64,000 nucleotides of DNA from Sophora flavescens (lineage: Eukaryota; Streptophyta; Magnoliopsida; Fabales; Fabaceae). Within the stretch, counting starts at the first letter, position 1, and each line of letters begins with the position of its first letter. The notes below the pieces were generated by a model, which saw only the letters and a list, made by a program, of their open reading frames with translations, was not told the origin of the DNA and did no database searches. This document shows positions 45,647 through 56,076 of the stretch, piece after piece. Position numbers and translations under genes: made by a program. Where the stretch lies: assembly GCA_030762895.1 (NCBI GenBank), contig CM061070.1, positions 75,627,804 to 75,691,803 on the forward strand. The letters are read 5' to 3'.

Positions 45647-48578
45647 ATGGCCTCAACCTCTACTCCCATGCCTGCTTTTGAAACTGACACTATGTCCATA
45701 TCTGTGGAACATCACTTCAACTTTGGAATTCTAGAAGAATACAATATGGATGTGAGTAAGTTCATTAACGCTGCTGGATGGGATGGAATCTTTCTGGAAA
45801 AGGTCTCAGTGTATCCAGCTTTGATAAGGGAATTCTGGAGAAGACCAAAGATATCTGAAATAGAAGTTGTTGGGTTTGTGCTGGGAAGGAAAGTGATAGT
45901 ATCCGAGAAAACCATCTCTGATGCGATTGCTTGTGCTCAAGAAGGATTGGTCTTCACGGAGAACTGGGAAGAAGACCTAGGTGGTTCAGAGACAATTGTT
46001 GTTACCCTAATGAGGCAAGACAACGTGATAAATCATTCTTGGAAATCCTCTGAGATGAAAGATCACATCAGGATTCTTCACCAAATTCTGAACAAGGTGG
46101 TGCTGCATAAGATTGGCTCTAAGGACAACTTATCAGCTCTTCACAAGTTCTGTCTTTGCCATCTGGTTTTTGAAACAAAGATTAACCTACCCTGGATTCT
46201 GTTTCATCGCTTCAAAGATGCCATTACCAACAAAGAATCTGCTTCTCACATTACCTTCACTCATCTTCTGTCAAAAATTTTCAAGCAGCAAGGCGTGTAC
46301 GATGTTGAGTGCAAAGCCTAAGGATGAACAAGAAAGACTCCTTCATGAGAAAGGATCGCAAGCTGTTGATTTTGGCAGAGTTCATCTCAGTGGCATGCAA
46401 CTCAGCACATACAAGCAAGTGGAGTTGACCAAGCTTGAGGAGAAAATGAGGATTAAAGAAGAATCACTTGAAGCCAACGATCCTGCAATTCTTGGTTTAA
46501 AGAAAGGAACCAAGAGGAAGACTGGCTGTCAGGCAACCTGTTCCTAAGAGGACTACTAGAGGATCTGTCCTCTTTGTATATTCTAGTGCTACTCTTCCAC
46601 CTGCACCAAAAAGGACAAGGAAAGTAATCATGTTTGAAGAAGAAGACGATGATGAACTACCTATCGCTGCCATTTTAGAAAAACAAGCTACTGCTGTTGC
46701 TGGTCCTATTGCCAAGAAGAATAGGCAACCAGCAAAGAGGGCTAGAACAACTATGGCTTCTGAGGTAATAATCTCTGCTGATGATTCTGTTAGGTTAGCA
46801 GTAAATGAACTAGTGTCCAATTTGGGAACTCATGATGATAATATCTCTTCTCCACATGATGTGGATGATGTTTATGTCCCCACCCTGCCACCATCACCAC
46901 ACTCACCACTAACCCAAATAGACAATAGCATTACCCTTGGAGCCCCCTTTCCTAAACCTTTGAAAACCTTGTTTCCACCCATAATTCCTTCTTCCTCTCT
47001 GTATAATGGCAAATCTAAAAATTGGGCCAAAGTACAGAAAGAATGGAAAATACTATTCCACACCATTCCACAAGAACCAGAACTTATTCTAACAAAATGG
47101 TATCCTCCGGCTGAGTATGAGTATGAACCCCTCAACATCTATCCATACTGGGTCAACCATAAACCCCACACTCCAACTGGCCCATTCCCTTCCCAAATGT
47201 TCAATGAACATGGACCTCTCCTCACCCAGCTTCCCCAATAGAGATTCTCTACCAGAAAAATCTACCCCAATCTAGTGAAACTTCCACCCCTTAAACCATT
47301 CACTGATGGAGTAGAGAGAGTTATACTATCTGATTGGCATACTGATCCCAGCAAGAAGGATCTTGGGAGTGTTCTCGAGAAAAGAGCTAGATCCTTCAAG
47401 CAAATACCTTTTATCATGGACAAGACTACAAAATGGACGACTTTCAAACACCCAAGAGTATATGGAGCTGCTATTGACCAGTTTGTGGACACTCTCGTGT
47501 ATGAGATTCTGAAATGGGAATTCAGCCACTTCAGAGTAGAAAGAGCTGCACGGTTTGTCCCTCCAACCTGGTTAAAACACTCCACTTCTACAAATGTTGG
47601 AGTCAAGCCCTACAAGATGTGTCCTAGGTTGTCAATGATATATCTAAACAAGGACAAGGATTGGAAGCATCCAAGGCACAAAGGAAAGATGTCAGTAGTT
47701 GAAGACATTATGCTAGATCTCAATTCTGAACCCTTTGACCACTCATAGATGGATTACATTCAATCTTTGCCAATTGAGATGGTCACTGAGGCTAACTATG
47801 CAGGAGCGTTCTGGCAATCCCACTTAATTCACTGCACCAGAGAAGCCTCCACTTCTGGCCTGACTACTGAAGAGAAGAAGAAAACTCCAAAATTCAGAGG
47901 CAAATATGGACTCTCTCGTGTCAGATATTTATTAAGGATCTTTGGGGTTTGCCAATAACAAGCCGCAATGTGGAAATTCCTAATCCTATTCAATGGGCAA
48001 GGGATGTCCCTAAGCCAATTCTACAATATGCCTTTACCTCAGCTTCAACCTCACACTCTAAACATACAACAAAAGAAGTAATTGTAGAAGGCCCTGAGCT
48101 GAATGTTGAAATCTTTTCAAAACCTGCTTCTGAACCTTCAACTCCTTTATCTGATATCGTTGTTGTTGCTACTGTTGAGCCAACACTGAAAGAGCAGTCT
48201 GATGAGATATGTGCTTCTAAGCAAGGTGCTGAGTCTGCTAAGACATCATCTCAACAATTAGCTCTTGCTATGGTTCATCCACCAGCCCAAGCTCAAGACA
48301 CTGTCTCGGACTCTACTGAGAGCTCAAGACAATTATCCTTGCCACTGAATCTTGAGGACATCATTGGAAGAATTGTTGATGATAAGGTTGGTAAGATAGT
48401 TGAAGAGAAGACAGAACAGATGGCACGACGGATTGAAAAAAGGGTACAAAAGCAAGTTCAAGATACCTTGGCCCCTACGAATGTTATGGTGACTCAAATG
48501 CTGGCTTTATTAATGGATTTTCAGAGAAGCCAAAATCCAAATCCAAACCAACCCCCTCCACCACCTCCTTCTACCTAA
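45647..48578 (+). pseudogene. SIRE-like extra ORF in env-like position
   Basis: Lies between RNase H and the 3' LTR, where SIRE-type elements carry an env-like gene. First part 45647-46321 (MASTSTPMPAF..., blocks VYPALIREFWRR, VVGFVLGRKVIVSEKTI, INLPWILFHRFKDAI) resembles the plant transposon/retroelement accessory domain as I recall it. Frame changes occur near 46315, 46525 and 47935, stops at 47239-47241 and 47746-47748. The middle part has WAKVQKEWKILFHTIP and YPYWVNHKP. The last part (47949-48578) ends in a coiled-coil-like VDDKVGKIVEEKTEQMARRIE and a poly-proline tail. I see no signal peptide or transmembrane segment, so calling it an envelope would be unsupported. The product is unknown. 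Confidence 0.7.
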
Positions 48579-48996
48579 ATCTTTTCTTTCTTATCTTATT
48601 TGTTTTTGCTGACTATGATGGTCCACTCCTTTTACCTTTTTGTCTGATGACAAAAAAGGGAGAGAAAGGAAAGTGATTAATTTTATATAACATATTTTGT
48701 CTGCATAAGTTTAATCTATTCATCTTTTTGATACATTGCCTTGACTTCTTATGCCTAAATTTTGTCTATAAAGTAAATTATGCTCTGATACTGGTTTGAT
48801 CTGTTTATTCACAAATGTTTGATAGGCTTCTATCTTGGTTTGATAACTTGTATTACCTTGCAAATAAGACTTGGTTTTATATGCCTTAACTGCTCTGATC
48901 TGTAGTATGCTATGTCTTAGGGGGAGCCTTGCAATCTCTCTTAGACTTTGCTATTTAAATTTAACCAGTTTTTGTCATCATCAAAAAAGGAGAGAT
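48579..48996 (+). other. SIRE-like 3' untranslated region and polypurine tract
   Basis: T-rich noncoding. Contains GATGACAAAAAAGGGAGAGA (about 48647-48666), a copy of the tract used at the LTR, then AAAAAAGGAGAGAT (48983-48996) next to the 3' LTR. Confidence 0.7.
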
Positions 48997-50498
48997 TGTT
49001 GGAACCAAAGTGGCTTTGGTTTATTTAATCTCTAGGTTTTGATGTTAACAAAAGGATTAAATTTGCTTGACAAAGTGTTAGTTGAGATCTAACAAGAGTG
49101 TTCAGTTTATGCAGGAATATCCAAAATAATATAAGTATACAATGCTTGGACTCTTGCGAAGAATTACCCGTCCAGAGGTTATTTAAACTGTTTGTATTTT
49201 AATCGCTAAATAGATGGCTAACTAAGAATCAGTAGACGTCCATAGTAGCTACGTTGGCAGACGAGTGCTCTCCTCGAAACTCAAGTAAACATCCATAGTG
49301 CCTAACTAAAATTCAGTAGACGTCCATAGTGCCACGTCATTGGACGGAGTTTCTCTAAGGACTTAGCAAGTCCAAAGACTTGTGTGGACGAGCGCTTCTA
49401 CCACATCAGTGGACGAGCAGAATAAAACCTTGTGTAGACGCGTTCTAAAACTAAGTGCTAGTAGACGGTTCTACATCTTCTATATATTTACTACCATGAA
49501 TATGATTTAATGCAATTTGGACTACATTGAATTTATTCCAAATGATTGATATTTATTTCAAAGGAATATATGTTCTTTATAATTGTTTTATCTGCAAAAT
49601 GCCTTGTCTCTTTGTAAGAAAATTCATAGTACTATCAAAGAAATACAAAAAGCAAACAATACAATTGGAATTTCAAAACGATTTGTACGATGACATATTT
49701 ATTGCTGGACCAAAGCTGGGTTATACACAAAGGAGGAAAGAAAGTTTTTAAGGTACGATTGCTCAGAACAGTGAGCCTCCATTTTGTGATTTTCTGATAA
49801 CCAAGGATGCTTTTCAACACGGCCAAAATCAAGCTATCGGTCTCAACGGATATCATGTATTTAATGCTATCTCTATAACGGGACTATTCAAATAACCGTT
49901 GAAGATTTACAAGGGAACTTGAAGAATACTATATATAGTAGGTCTCAAGCACTGAAGAATAACTTTTGCCATTTGAACATTTGCAAGACATTCAAAGCTC
50001 ATATTCTCCTTGTAAAGCAAAAGTCTGTAATTCTTAAGGATTGAATATTTGTGAAAATATTCAGTAGATCTTAAACCTTCATACCCTCACATATAGTGAG
50101 TTAGAAAGATTTAAGAAAATTCTTTGTGATTGAGTTAGAGCCTGGAGAGACTTGGCAAGAAACCAATACTTATAGCCTGGAGAGATGAAGAATACTTGCT
50201 GTAGAAACTATTTGAAAATAGTGGAGAAAATCCTTCAAGTAGAAGGGACTGGATGTAACTCTTGGTTGGAAGAGAGTGTACCAAGATAAAATACCTGAGT
50301 GAATTTTCTATCCCTTATCTTTTACAGTCTTATTTATTTATACTAACTGTGGGATTTGATTTTGGTTTTGTTAATCTTTTAAAAAGGATTTCTTGTGTGC
50401 TTAATCTTTTATCTTCTGCTTGTGAAATGAGTTTTTGCGAAAATAATTAATAAACACAATTCAACCCCCCCTTCTTGTGTTTACCTGTGCCAACTTCA
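48997..50498 (+). repeat. 3' LTR of SIRE-like element
   Basis: 1502 bp, close to the 5' LTR apart from scattered substitutions and a 44-bp segment (49346-49389). Confidence 0.88.
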
Positions 50499-50503
50499 GG
50501 TGT

Positions 50504-52950
50504 ATCCATTGAAGACGAAATATCAAGTTCTTCAAGCTTTCAAGGAGTTTCATGCTTCTGTGGAACGAGCATCTTGAAGAAAGCTGAAATGCCTGAGAAC
50601 TGACAATGGTGGAGAATATCTAGGCCCATTTGAGGCATATTGTAAAGCTCATGGGATAAGACACGAGAAGGTTCCTCCCAAGACACCTCAGATGAATGGA
50701 GTTACTGAAAGGATGAACAAAACGATTGCCGAGAAAATCAGAAGTATGCTTTCTCATGCAAAACTCTCAAAGTCATTCTGGGCAGAAACAGTAAGAACTA
50801 CTATTGATTTGATCGATCTGACTCCTTCGAGACCGTTAGATGGAAAGATACCCGATGAGGTATGGTCTGGAAAGAAAGCTTCCTATGGTCAATTGAGAGT
50901 CTTCAGGTGCAGGGCATTTGTTCACATTCCGAAAGATGAAAGAGCAAAGCTTGATGCTAAGACGAATAAGTGCATATACCTTGGTACACCAAGAGATGAA
51001 CTTGGCTTCAGATTATGGGATCCTACAAACAAGAAGATTGTTCGAAGTAGAGATGTAGCGTTCTTTGAAGACCAGACGATTCCGGATGTCAAGCAATTTG
51101 AGAGGCCAAAGGTTAGAGTAATACACAGTTCAGGGGGAGACATTTCTCAAAGAAACAATGAGCAACTCACGGGTCAACCTGATCAAACGAGTCAACTTGA
51201 TCAGACGAAACAACCTGACCAGACGGGTCAAAGTCAGACGATGAATCCACCTCAGACGATTGAAGAACAGACGATTGAGACAGAACAGATGGAACAACAA
51301 CCTGAAGTCAGACGATCAACGAGAACCAGACAACCATCAAGAAGATACTTCTCAGACGAGTATGTCAATCTTACTGATGAAGGGGAACCTCAAAGTTTCA
51401 AGGAAGCTATTGAGACGAGTGATAAGAAGAAATGGATGCAAGCCATGAAAAAAGAGATGCAGTCCCCGATGGAGAATCAGACGTATGATCTGGTAGAGTT
51501 ACCAGACGGAAGGAAGGCATTGAAGAAAAAGTGGGTGTTCAAGCTCAAGCATGAAAAGAACAACCCAAATCCAAGGTACAAAGCCCGAATTGTTGTCAAG
51601 GGATGCAATCAGGAGAAAGGCATAGACTTTGAAGAAATCTTCACACTAGTGGTGAAGGTGACATCTATTACAACAATCCTTGGTCTAGCTGCAAAACTAG
51701 ACTTGGAGATCGAGCAGCTGGATGTCAAGACAGCATTCTTACATGGAGACTTAGAGGAAGAAATCTATATGGTGCAACCTGAAGGTTTTGCAATACCAGG
51801 CAAGGAACACTTAGTGTGTCATCTGAAGAAAAGTCTCTATGGTCTGAAACAAGCTCCAAGGCAATGGTACAAGAAATTTGATCTCTTTATGGCTCAACAT
51901 AACTTCCAAAAGACCTCCACAGACCATTGTGTGTTTGTGAAGAACTATAAGAATGGCGAAACCATCATACTACTTATGTATGTTGATGATATGTTGATTG
52001 TTGGAAGAGACAAGGCAAAGATAGCAACTATCAAGAAGGCATTGAGCAAATCATTTGCCATGAAAGACATGGTTCCAGTAAAGAAGATTCTTGGAATGAA
52101 GATCACTAGAGATCGATCTATAAGAATGCTATGGATATCTCAAGAAGACTACATGAAGAAGGTTCTTGAAAGGTTCAACATGCATAATGCCAAACCTGTG
52201 CATGTTCCACTACCTGGACATTTCAAGCTGAGCAAGATGCAGTGTCCAAAGAATGAAGAAGAGAAAGAAGAAATGAGCAAGGTGCCCTATTCGTTTGTTG
52301 TGAGCAGCCTTATGTATGCAATGGTTTGTACAAGACCAGACATTGCTTATGTTGTAGGAGTTGTGAGCATATTCCTATCAAATCTGGGGCAGGAGCATTG
52401 GAATGCCGTGAAGTGGATATTAAGGTATCTGAGAGGTACTGCCAAAAGGTGCTTGTGCTTTGACAATGAAAATTTAATGCTTCTAGGATACTCAGATGCA
52501 GACATGGCAGGCGATGTGGATTCCAGAAAGTCTACATCAGGATATTTGATTACTTTTGCAGGGGGGGCTATATCTTGGCAGTCAAAACTTCAAAAGTGTG
52601 TTCCGTTGTCAACCACTGAAGCGGAATATATTGCAGCGTCTGAAGCTTGCAAAGAAATGCTATGGATGAAGAACTTCTTATGTGAGCTAGGACATGAGCA
52701 AGATGAATATGTGGTGAACTGTGATAATCAAAGCACCATTCACTTAGCCAAGAATCCCATGTTCCATTCACGCTCCAAACACATTGACATCCATTATCAT
52801 TGGATACGAGAAGCATTAGTTGAGAAGAAATTGAAGATTGAGAAGATCCATACAGATTTTAATTGGTCTGATATGATGACTAAGGCAATATCAACCAAGA
52901 AGGTTGAAGACTGTTGCAAAGGTGCAGGTGTTGTGATGCCCATTAATTAA
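50504..52950 (+). pseudogene. Tork-like integrase end, reverse transcriptase and RNase H
   Basis: Resumes the integrase interrupted at 38973 (YPLKTKYQVLQAFKEF), with TGA at 50576-50578, then a frame open from about 50588 to 52950. Integrase core LRTDNGGEYLG (Asp) and PPKTPQMNGVTERMNKT (Glu). A Gln/Thr-rich linker spans 51140-51350. RT: KKKWVFKLKHEKN, LDVKTAFLHGDLEEEI, LYGLKQAPRQWYKKF and the active site LLMYVDDMLIVG; the usual FAPVV reads FTLVV. RNase H: YSDADMAGD, LSTTEAEYIA and CDNQSTIHL. It ends GAGVVMPIN at TAA 52948-52950. All RT catalytic residues are present. Confidence 0.9.
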
Positions 52951-52956
52951 GTCAGG

Positions 52957-52968
52957 AAAGGGGAGATT
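52957..52968 (+). other. Polypurine tract (Tork-like)
   Basis: AAAGGGGAGATT directly before the 3' LTR. Confidence 0.75.
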
Positions 52969-53592
52969 TATTGGAATTCCCTCCTAATTAATGGAGGAAC
53001 CACATTCAAGTAATATTGAGTAATTCAAATGCATGGAAAATAGAGAAGCACTTTCCAAGGTCTTGGAATTTATTCTTTGACTTTTGAAGACATCACATTC
53101 TTTAGAGAAAAGTGAAGATAGCATTTTCAAGGGATCTTGAAAATATGAGAATTAATTAGCCTCTATTCATTACTCTCGGAAGAAGCCACACTCGTTCACT
53201 ATAAATAGGAGGACTTGTGAAGAGTTGAAGCATCTCATCCAAGTGAGAGAAATCATCTTCAAGAGTGATAGAGTGAGAGTTTTTTGTAATCCTCTTTGAG
53301 AGAAAGAGTTGTATTTCCACCATACTTGGTGAGAGTCGAGAGATATTGTATATCATCCTAGTTGGGTGAGATTGAGAGAGATCCTCTTGTACAAGAGAGA
53401 GATTGTAATTCTACTTTTTCAACAGTGGGGATATTTTGCTGGATTAGGTCCCGTGGTTTTTCCCTTTCACGTTGAGGGGGTTTTCTACGTTAAAAATTCC
53501 TGGTGTGATTCTTTTACTCTTACTCTGTTTACTTTTATTATTGCCCATCTTAAATCACATAGAGAGTGAAATTGTACTGATATTTCCCAACA
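52969..53592 (+). repeat. 3' LTR of Tork-like element
   Basis: 624 bp, beginning TATTGGAATTCCC and ending GATATTTCCCAACA. A TATA-like ACTATAAATAGG lies at 53199-53210. Confidence 0.85.
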
Positions 53593-53597
53593 TACAC

Positions 53598-54480
53598 ATC
53601 CTCTGGATTTCAGGTTTTCATCTGTTGGCGGTTTGTTGTGGAAAAGCCTCCAAGCAATAAAAGACGTTGTCGGAGGAATTGAAGTATTCCATATAATCTT
53701 GCCCCGTATCAGTACTGTGCCACACCAACTGATCAGAAGCAGGGAACATTGGAACAACAGTTTGGAGAATATCATCATTAAGAGCAGGAAATTTGGTTGC
53801 CAAAGAAGTAGGAATCGACCAGTTGCTGCCATGGAGGAAATCAGCAACCACAGATTGCAGAGATTGATGAAAATGAGTAGGAGTGTGCATGATATCCACC
53901 ATAGGCTAAGCTTACAACTTATGCCATCCCCTATCTGTCAACATGAATTTGCAAAACCAGGTCAGAGAGAAGACTTAACATAATTAATCATTGGCTTTCC
54001 ATGTTTAAGGAATCTTGCTTTGAGAAACATATAGCCCACTGCTTATTAGAAGATAACATTTCCCAGCTAAGTTTGAGAAGTGTTGCCTCATTCATCATTC
54101 ATAGCACCTCCTTCATGAGTAGAAGAGCAGACTTTCTTCCAAGCAATTGTGACTATCTTTCTAACATTGATGTCACTTGCCCAAATAAAATTCCTAATGC
54201 ATTTATCGAAACTTTAGCATAGAGATGGGTCGGGAATAAACATGAAAGCCATACAAGCTGCACTCTACCCATAATAGATAAAAGGGAAAGGCACTCCCAA
54301 GTAAGTGAAATAGATTTAAACATATTTGTATAAAGGAGATATGGTTCCCTCTAATATAGCTGTTGCAAAAATTAAAATGATTCAGAAATATTTTAATCTT
54401 CAATTCAGCCAGAAGATAACCAATAAATTTTAGTTTTGACAGAATATTTGCCCTGTGAAGTGTAACCAACATTTTTTTAG
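53598..54480 (-). pseudogene. LINE ORF2 upstream part: RT C-terminus and zinc-RVT domain
   Basis: Contains SIMGRVQLV, YGFHVYSRPISMLK and the zinc-finger-RVT block IIWNTSIPPTTSFIAWRLFHNKPP up to NLKSRGCV, in two or three frames, so it is frameshifted. It breaks off at the Tork-like insertion inside the zinc-binding motif, and the remaining CxxC part is at 36580. The 5' end near 54480 is estimated; the RT catalytic core is missing, typical of 5'-truncated LINE copies. Confidence 0.72.
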
Positions 54481-55051
54481 GACTAGAATTTTCAAGGGCT
54501 TGTCACCTACAAGTCACTATGAAATAGATGGATGAAAGTATGAAACCCATCTTTTTTAAAAATAAAATAAAATAGAGAGATCGAACATGTGAAGAAACTT
54601 ACACCACCAAATCCTGTTAATGATCTTGGGTTTATTAGTTTGGGTTCCTTTTCAGTAGTTCTTCATGATATTAACTTTTTGGTGACGGCTGTTTTCTATT
54701 GTTTGGGGTTGAGGGGTTTTGATTGTAAATATATATATATATATATATATACTTAGCTCCATATGGGGTATTGTAAATGGTTGAGTAGTACTCCTATATA
54801 TACAACTTTTTGATTCATCAAAAAAAAAAAAAATTCCATGGCAAATACATCATTAATCACCCTCCTCTTTTTTTATTCCATAACATCTTACGTATATACA
54901 TGACTAGGAACACTCCTACAGATTCATTTACCAAAATTCTAACCCAAAATAAAGAAAGAGACAAGAAACAGTGGCTTAATTTTGAAGAAGCACCATGATT
55001 AAGAGACTAGTTCTTTTTTTTTTTTTAAAAGTATAGTAGTAGGTAAATTAA
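54481..55051. other. Spacer between LINE relic and PM41-like gene
   Basis: AT microsatellite at 54728-54751 and several A-runs. No gene seen; the part next to 55052 is the 3' flank of the minus-strand gene. Confidence 0.5.
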
Positions 55052-55288
55052 TTAGCCAGTGCCTGTAACTCCAAGGTCTTGCTTGTTCTCATCTTTACCA
55101 GCACCAAACACAGGTCCACCTTTGCCAGCAGGATCAGTGACCTTCTCCTGCAGTTTATCCACCTGAATGCCACCTTGATCCTCCCTTGAAAGCAAGTTGG
55201 TCCTTGTACGATTCTCTCCTCCTTCTACTGACTCATATATGGTTGCTGTTTTACTCTCTTTTGGCTGTGCTCCTTGTGCCCCTGACAT
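55052..55288 (-). CDS. Small seed-maturation / LEA-like protein (PM41-like)
   Basis: Single-exon gene of 78 codons from ATG 55288 to TAG 55054-55052. The protein begins MSGAQGAQPKESKT and ends GKDENKQDLGVTGTG. It is very hydrophilic and Gly/Lys/Asp-rich, with no Cys or Trp and no signal peptide or membrane segment, as expected of LEA-type desiccation proteins. It resembles, from memory, the soybean seed maturation protein PM41 family, including VDKLQEKVTDPAGKGGPVFG. Proteins of this kind accumulate late in seed development; molecular function unproven. A TATA box lies 94 bp upstream and an ACACGTGG ABRE about 115 bp upstream, in keeping with ABA control. The frame is intact. Confidence 0.85.
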   Translation of the reverse strand: MSGAQGAQPKESKTATIYESVEGGENRTRTNLLSREDQGGIQVDKLQEKVTDPAGKGGPVFGAGKDENKQDLGVTGTG

Positions 55289-55381
55289 AATCCTTTTGCA
55301 ATTTGCTTTGGATTTTCACCTTTTGTTACTTCCAACCTATGATTATGCCCTTTGATATGTTCTTATTATATTACACCTAAC

Positions 55382-55389
55382 TATATATA
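55382..55389 (-). promoter_or_regulatory. TATA box of PM41-like gene
   Basis: Minus-strand TATATATA, 94 bp before the ATG at 55288. Confidence 0.65.
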
Positions 55390-55402
55390 GAAAGTTGGGC
55401 AT

Positions 55403-55410
55403 CCACGTGT
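55403..55410 (-). promoter_or_regulatory. ABRE / G-box in PM41-like promoter
   Basis: Minus-strand ACACGTGG, the classic ABA-responsive element bound by ABF/AREB bZIP factors. It lies 14 bp upstream of the TATA box. Further ACGT cores occur at about 55434-55439 and 55489-55493. Confidence 0.65.
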
Positions 55411-55493
55411 AATACTAGTGTGTCAATGAACTTACACGTATGCAAACTTGTGCCACATACATGGCACTTTTGAGCTTTTATTTGCTGCCACGT

Positions 55494-56076
55494 TTTGTAG
55501 TTTCTGCTTGGTTATATCAGAACTTGGTATGTTTTGCACCTAGTAATAGCAGATGTTGTAGGTTAGGTAACTTTTAAATTGGTATTCTATTTTGAAAGTT
55601 TGGAATTAAATCTCTAACATAGAGAAAATTTATAATTGAATCTCTTATATTATATACTTTTTTTTTAAGTTTAGTAAAGTATCCGTTAGAATTTCATTAA
55701 GTGATCCATCCACTCATCATTTGTGGGTTCCTATACTTTTCGGAAAAATTCAAATATGTCGTTTTAGGAAAATTCAAATAAGTCCTTATACTTTTTGTAA
55801 CCTTAACAAAACCCTAACGAAAAATTATTAAGGACTCAATTACAAATTTTCTATGTATTCAGGGACCCAACTACAAACTTTTAAAGTATAAGGACCTATT
55901 CGAAAATTCAAAAAAAATTGGGGACCTCCAGATTAATTAAATTTATATAGTATTACAATATATGATGAACCAAAAACCTATTACAAACTTGACTCTTCTC
56001 CAGCTCACTTTGATTTTTCAATCTGATCTACTTGATGTAAGATATAATATGAAATTATTCAACAAAAAACAATATT
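55494..56076. other. Spacer between the two intact genes
   Basis: No gene. 55735-55915 carries a low-complexity repeated phrase (AAATTCAAATA.GTC, CTTATACTTTT, ATTACAAATTTTCTATG), a common plant dispersed repeat type. Confidence 0.45.

Larger units (their letters stand above)
38973..50498 (+). mobile_element. SIRE/Maximus-like Ty1/copia retrotransposon with extra ORF, nested
   Basis: LTRs 38973-40431 and 48997-50498 begin TGTTGGAACCAAAG and end TGCCAACTTCA, flanked by the perfect duplication GGTGT (38968-38972 and 50499-50503). Initiator tRNA-Met primer site, gag with two zinc knuckles, pol, then a 2.9-kb extra ORF in env position with its own TATA box. Many stops and frameshifts, so not autonomous. 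It inserted into the integrase of the Tork-like element. Confidence 0.9.
36584..53592 (+). mobile_element. Tork-like Ty1/copia retrotransposon, split by SIRE-like element
   Basis: LTRs 36584-37215 and 52969-53592 (632 and 624 bp, ending TTTCCCAACA). The target duplication AACAC/TACAC (36579-36583 and 53593-53597) differs at one base. LTR starts are GGTTGG and TATTGG, both one base from TGTTGG. Internal: gag, protease, integrase start, then the 11.5-kb SIRE-like insertion, then integrase end, RT and RNase H. The RT resembles the Tnt1/Tork lineage. The half after the insertion is a 753-codon open frame, unusually intact. Confidence 0.88.
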
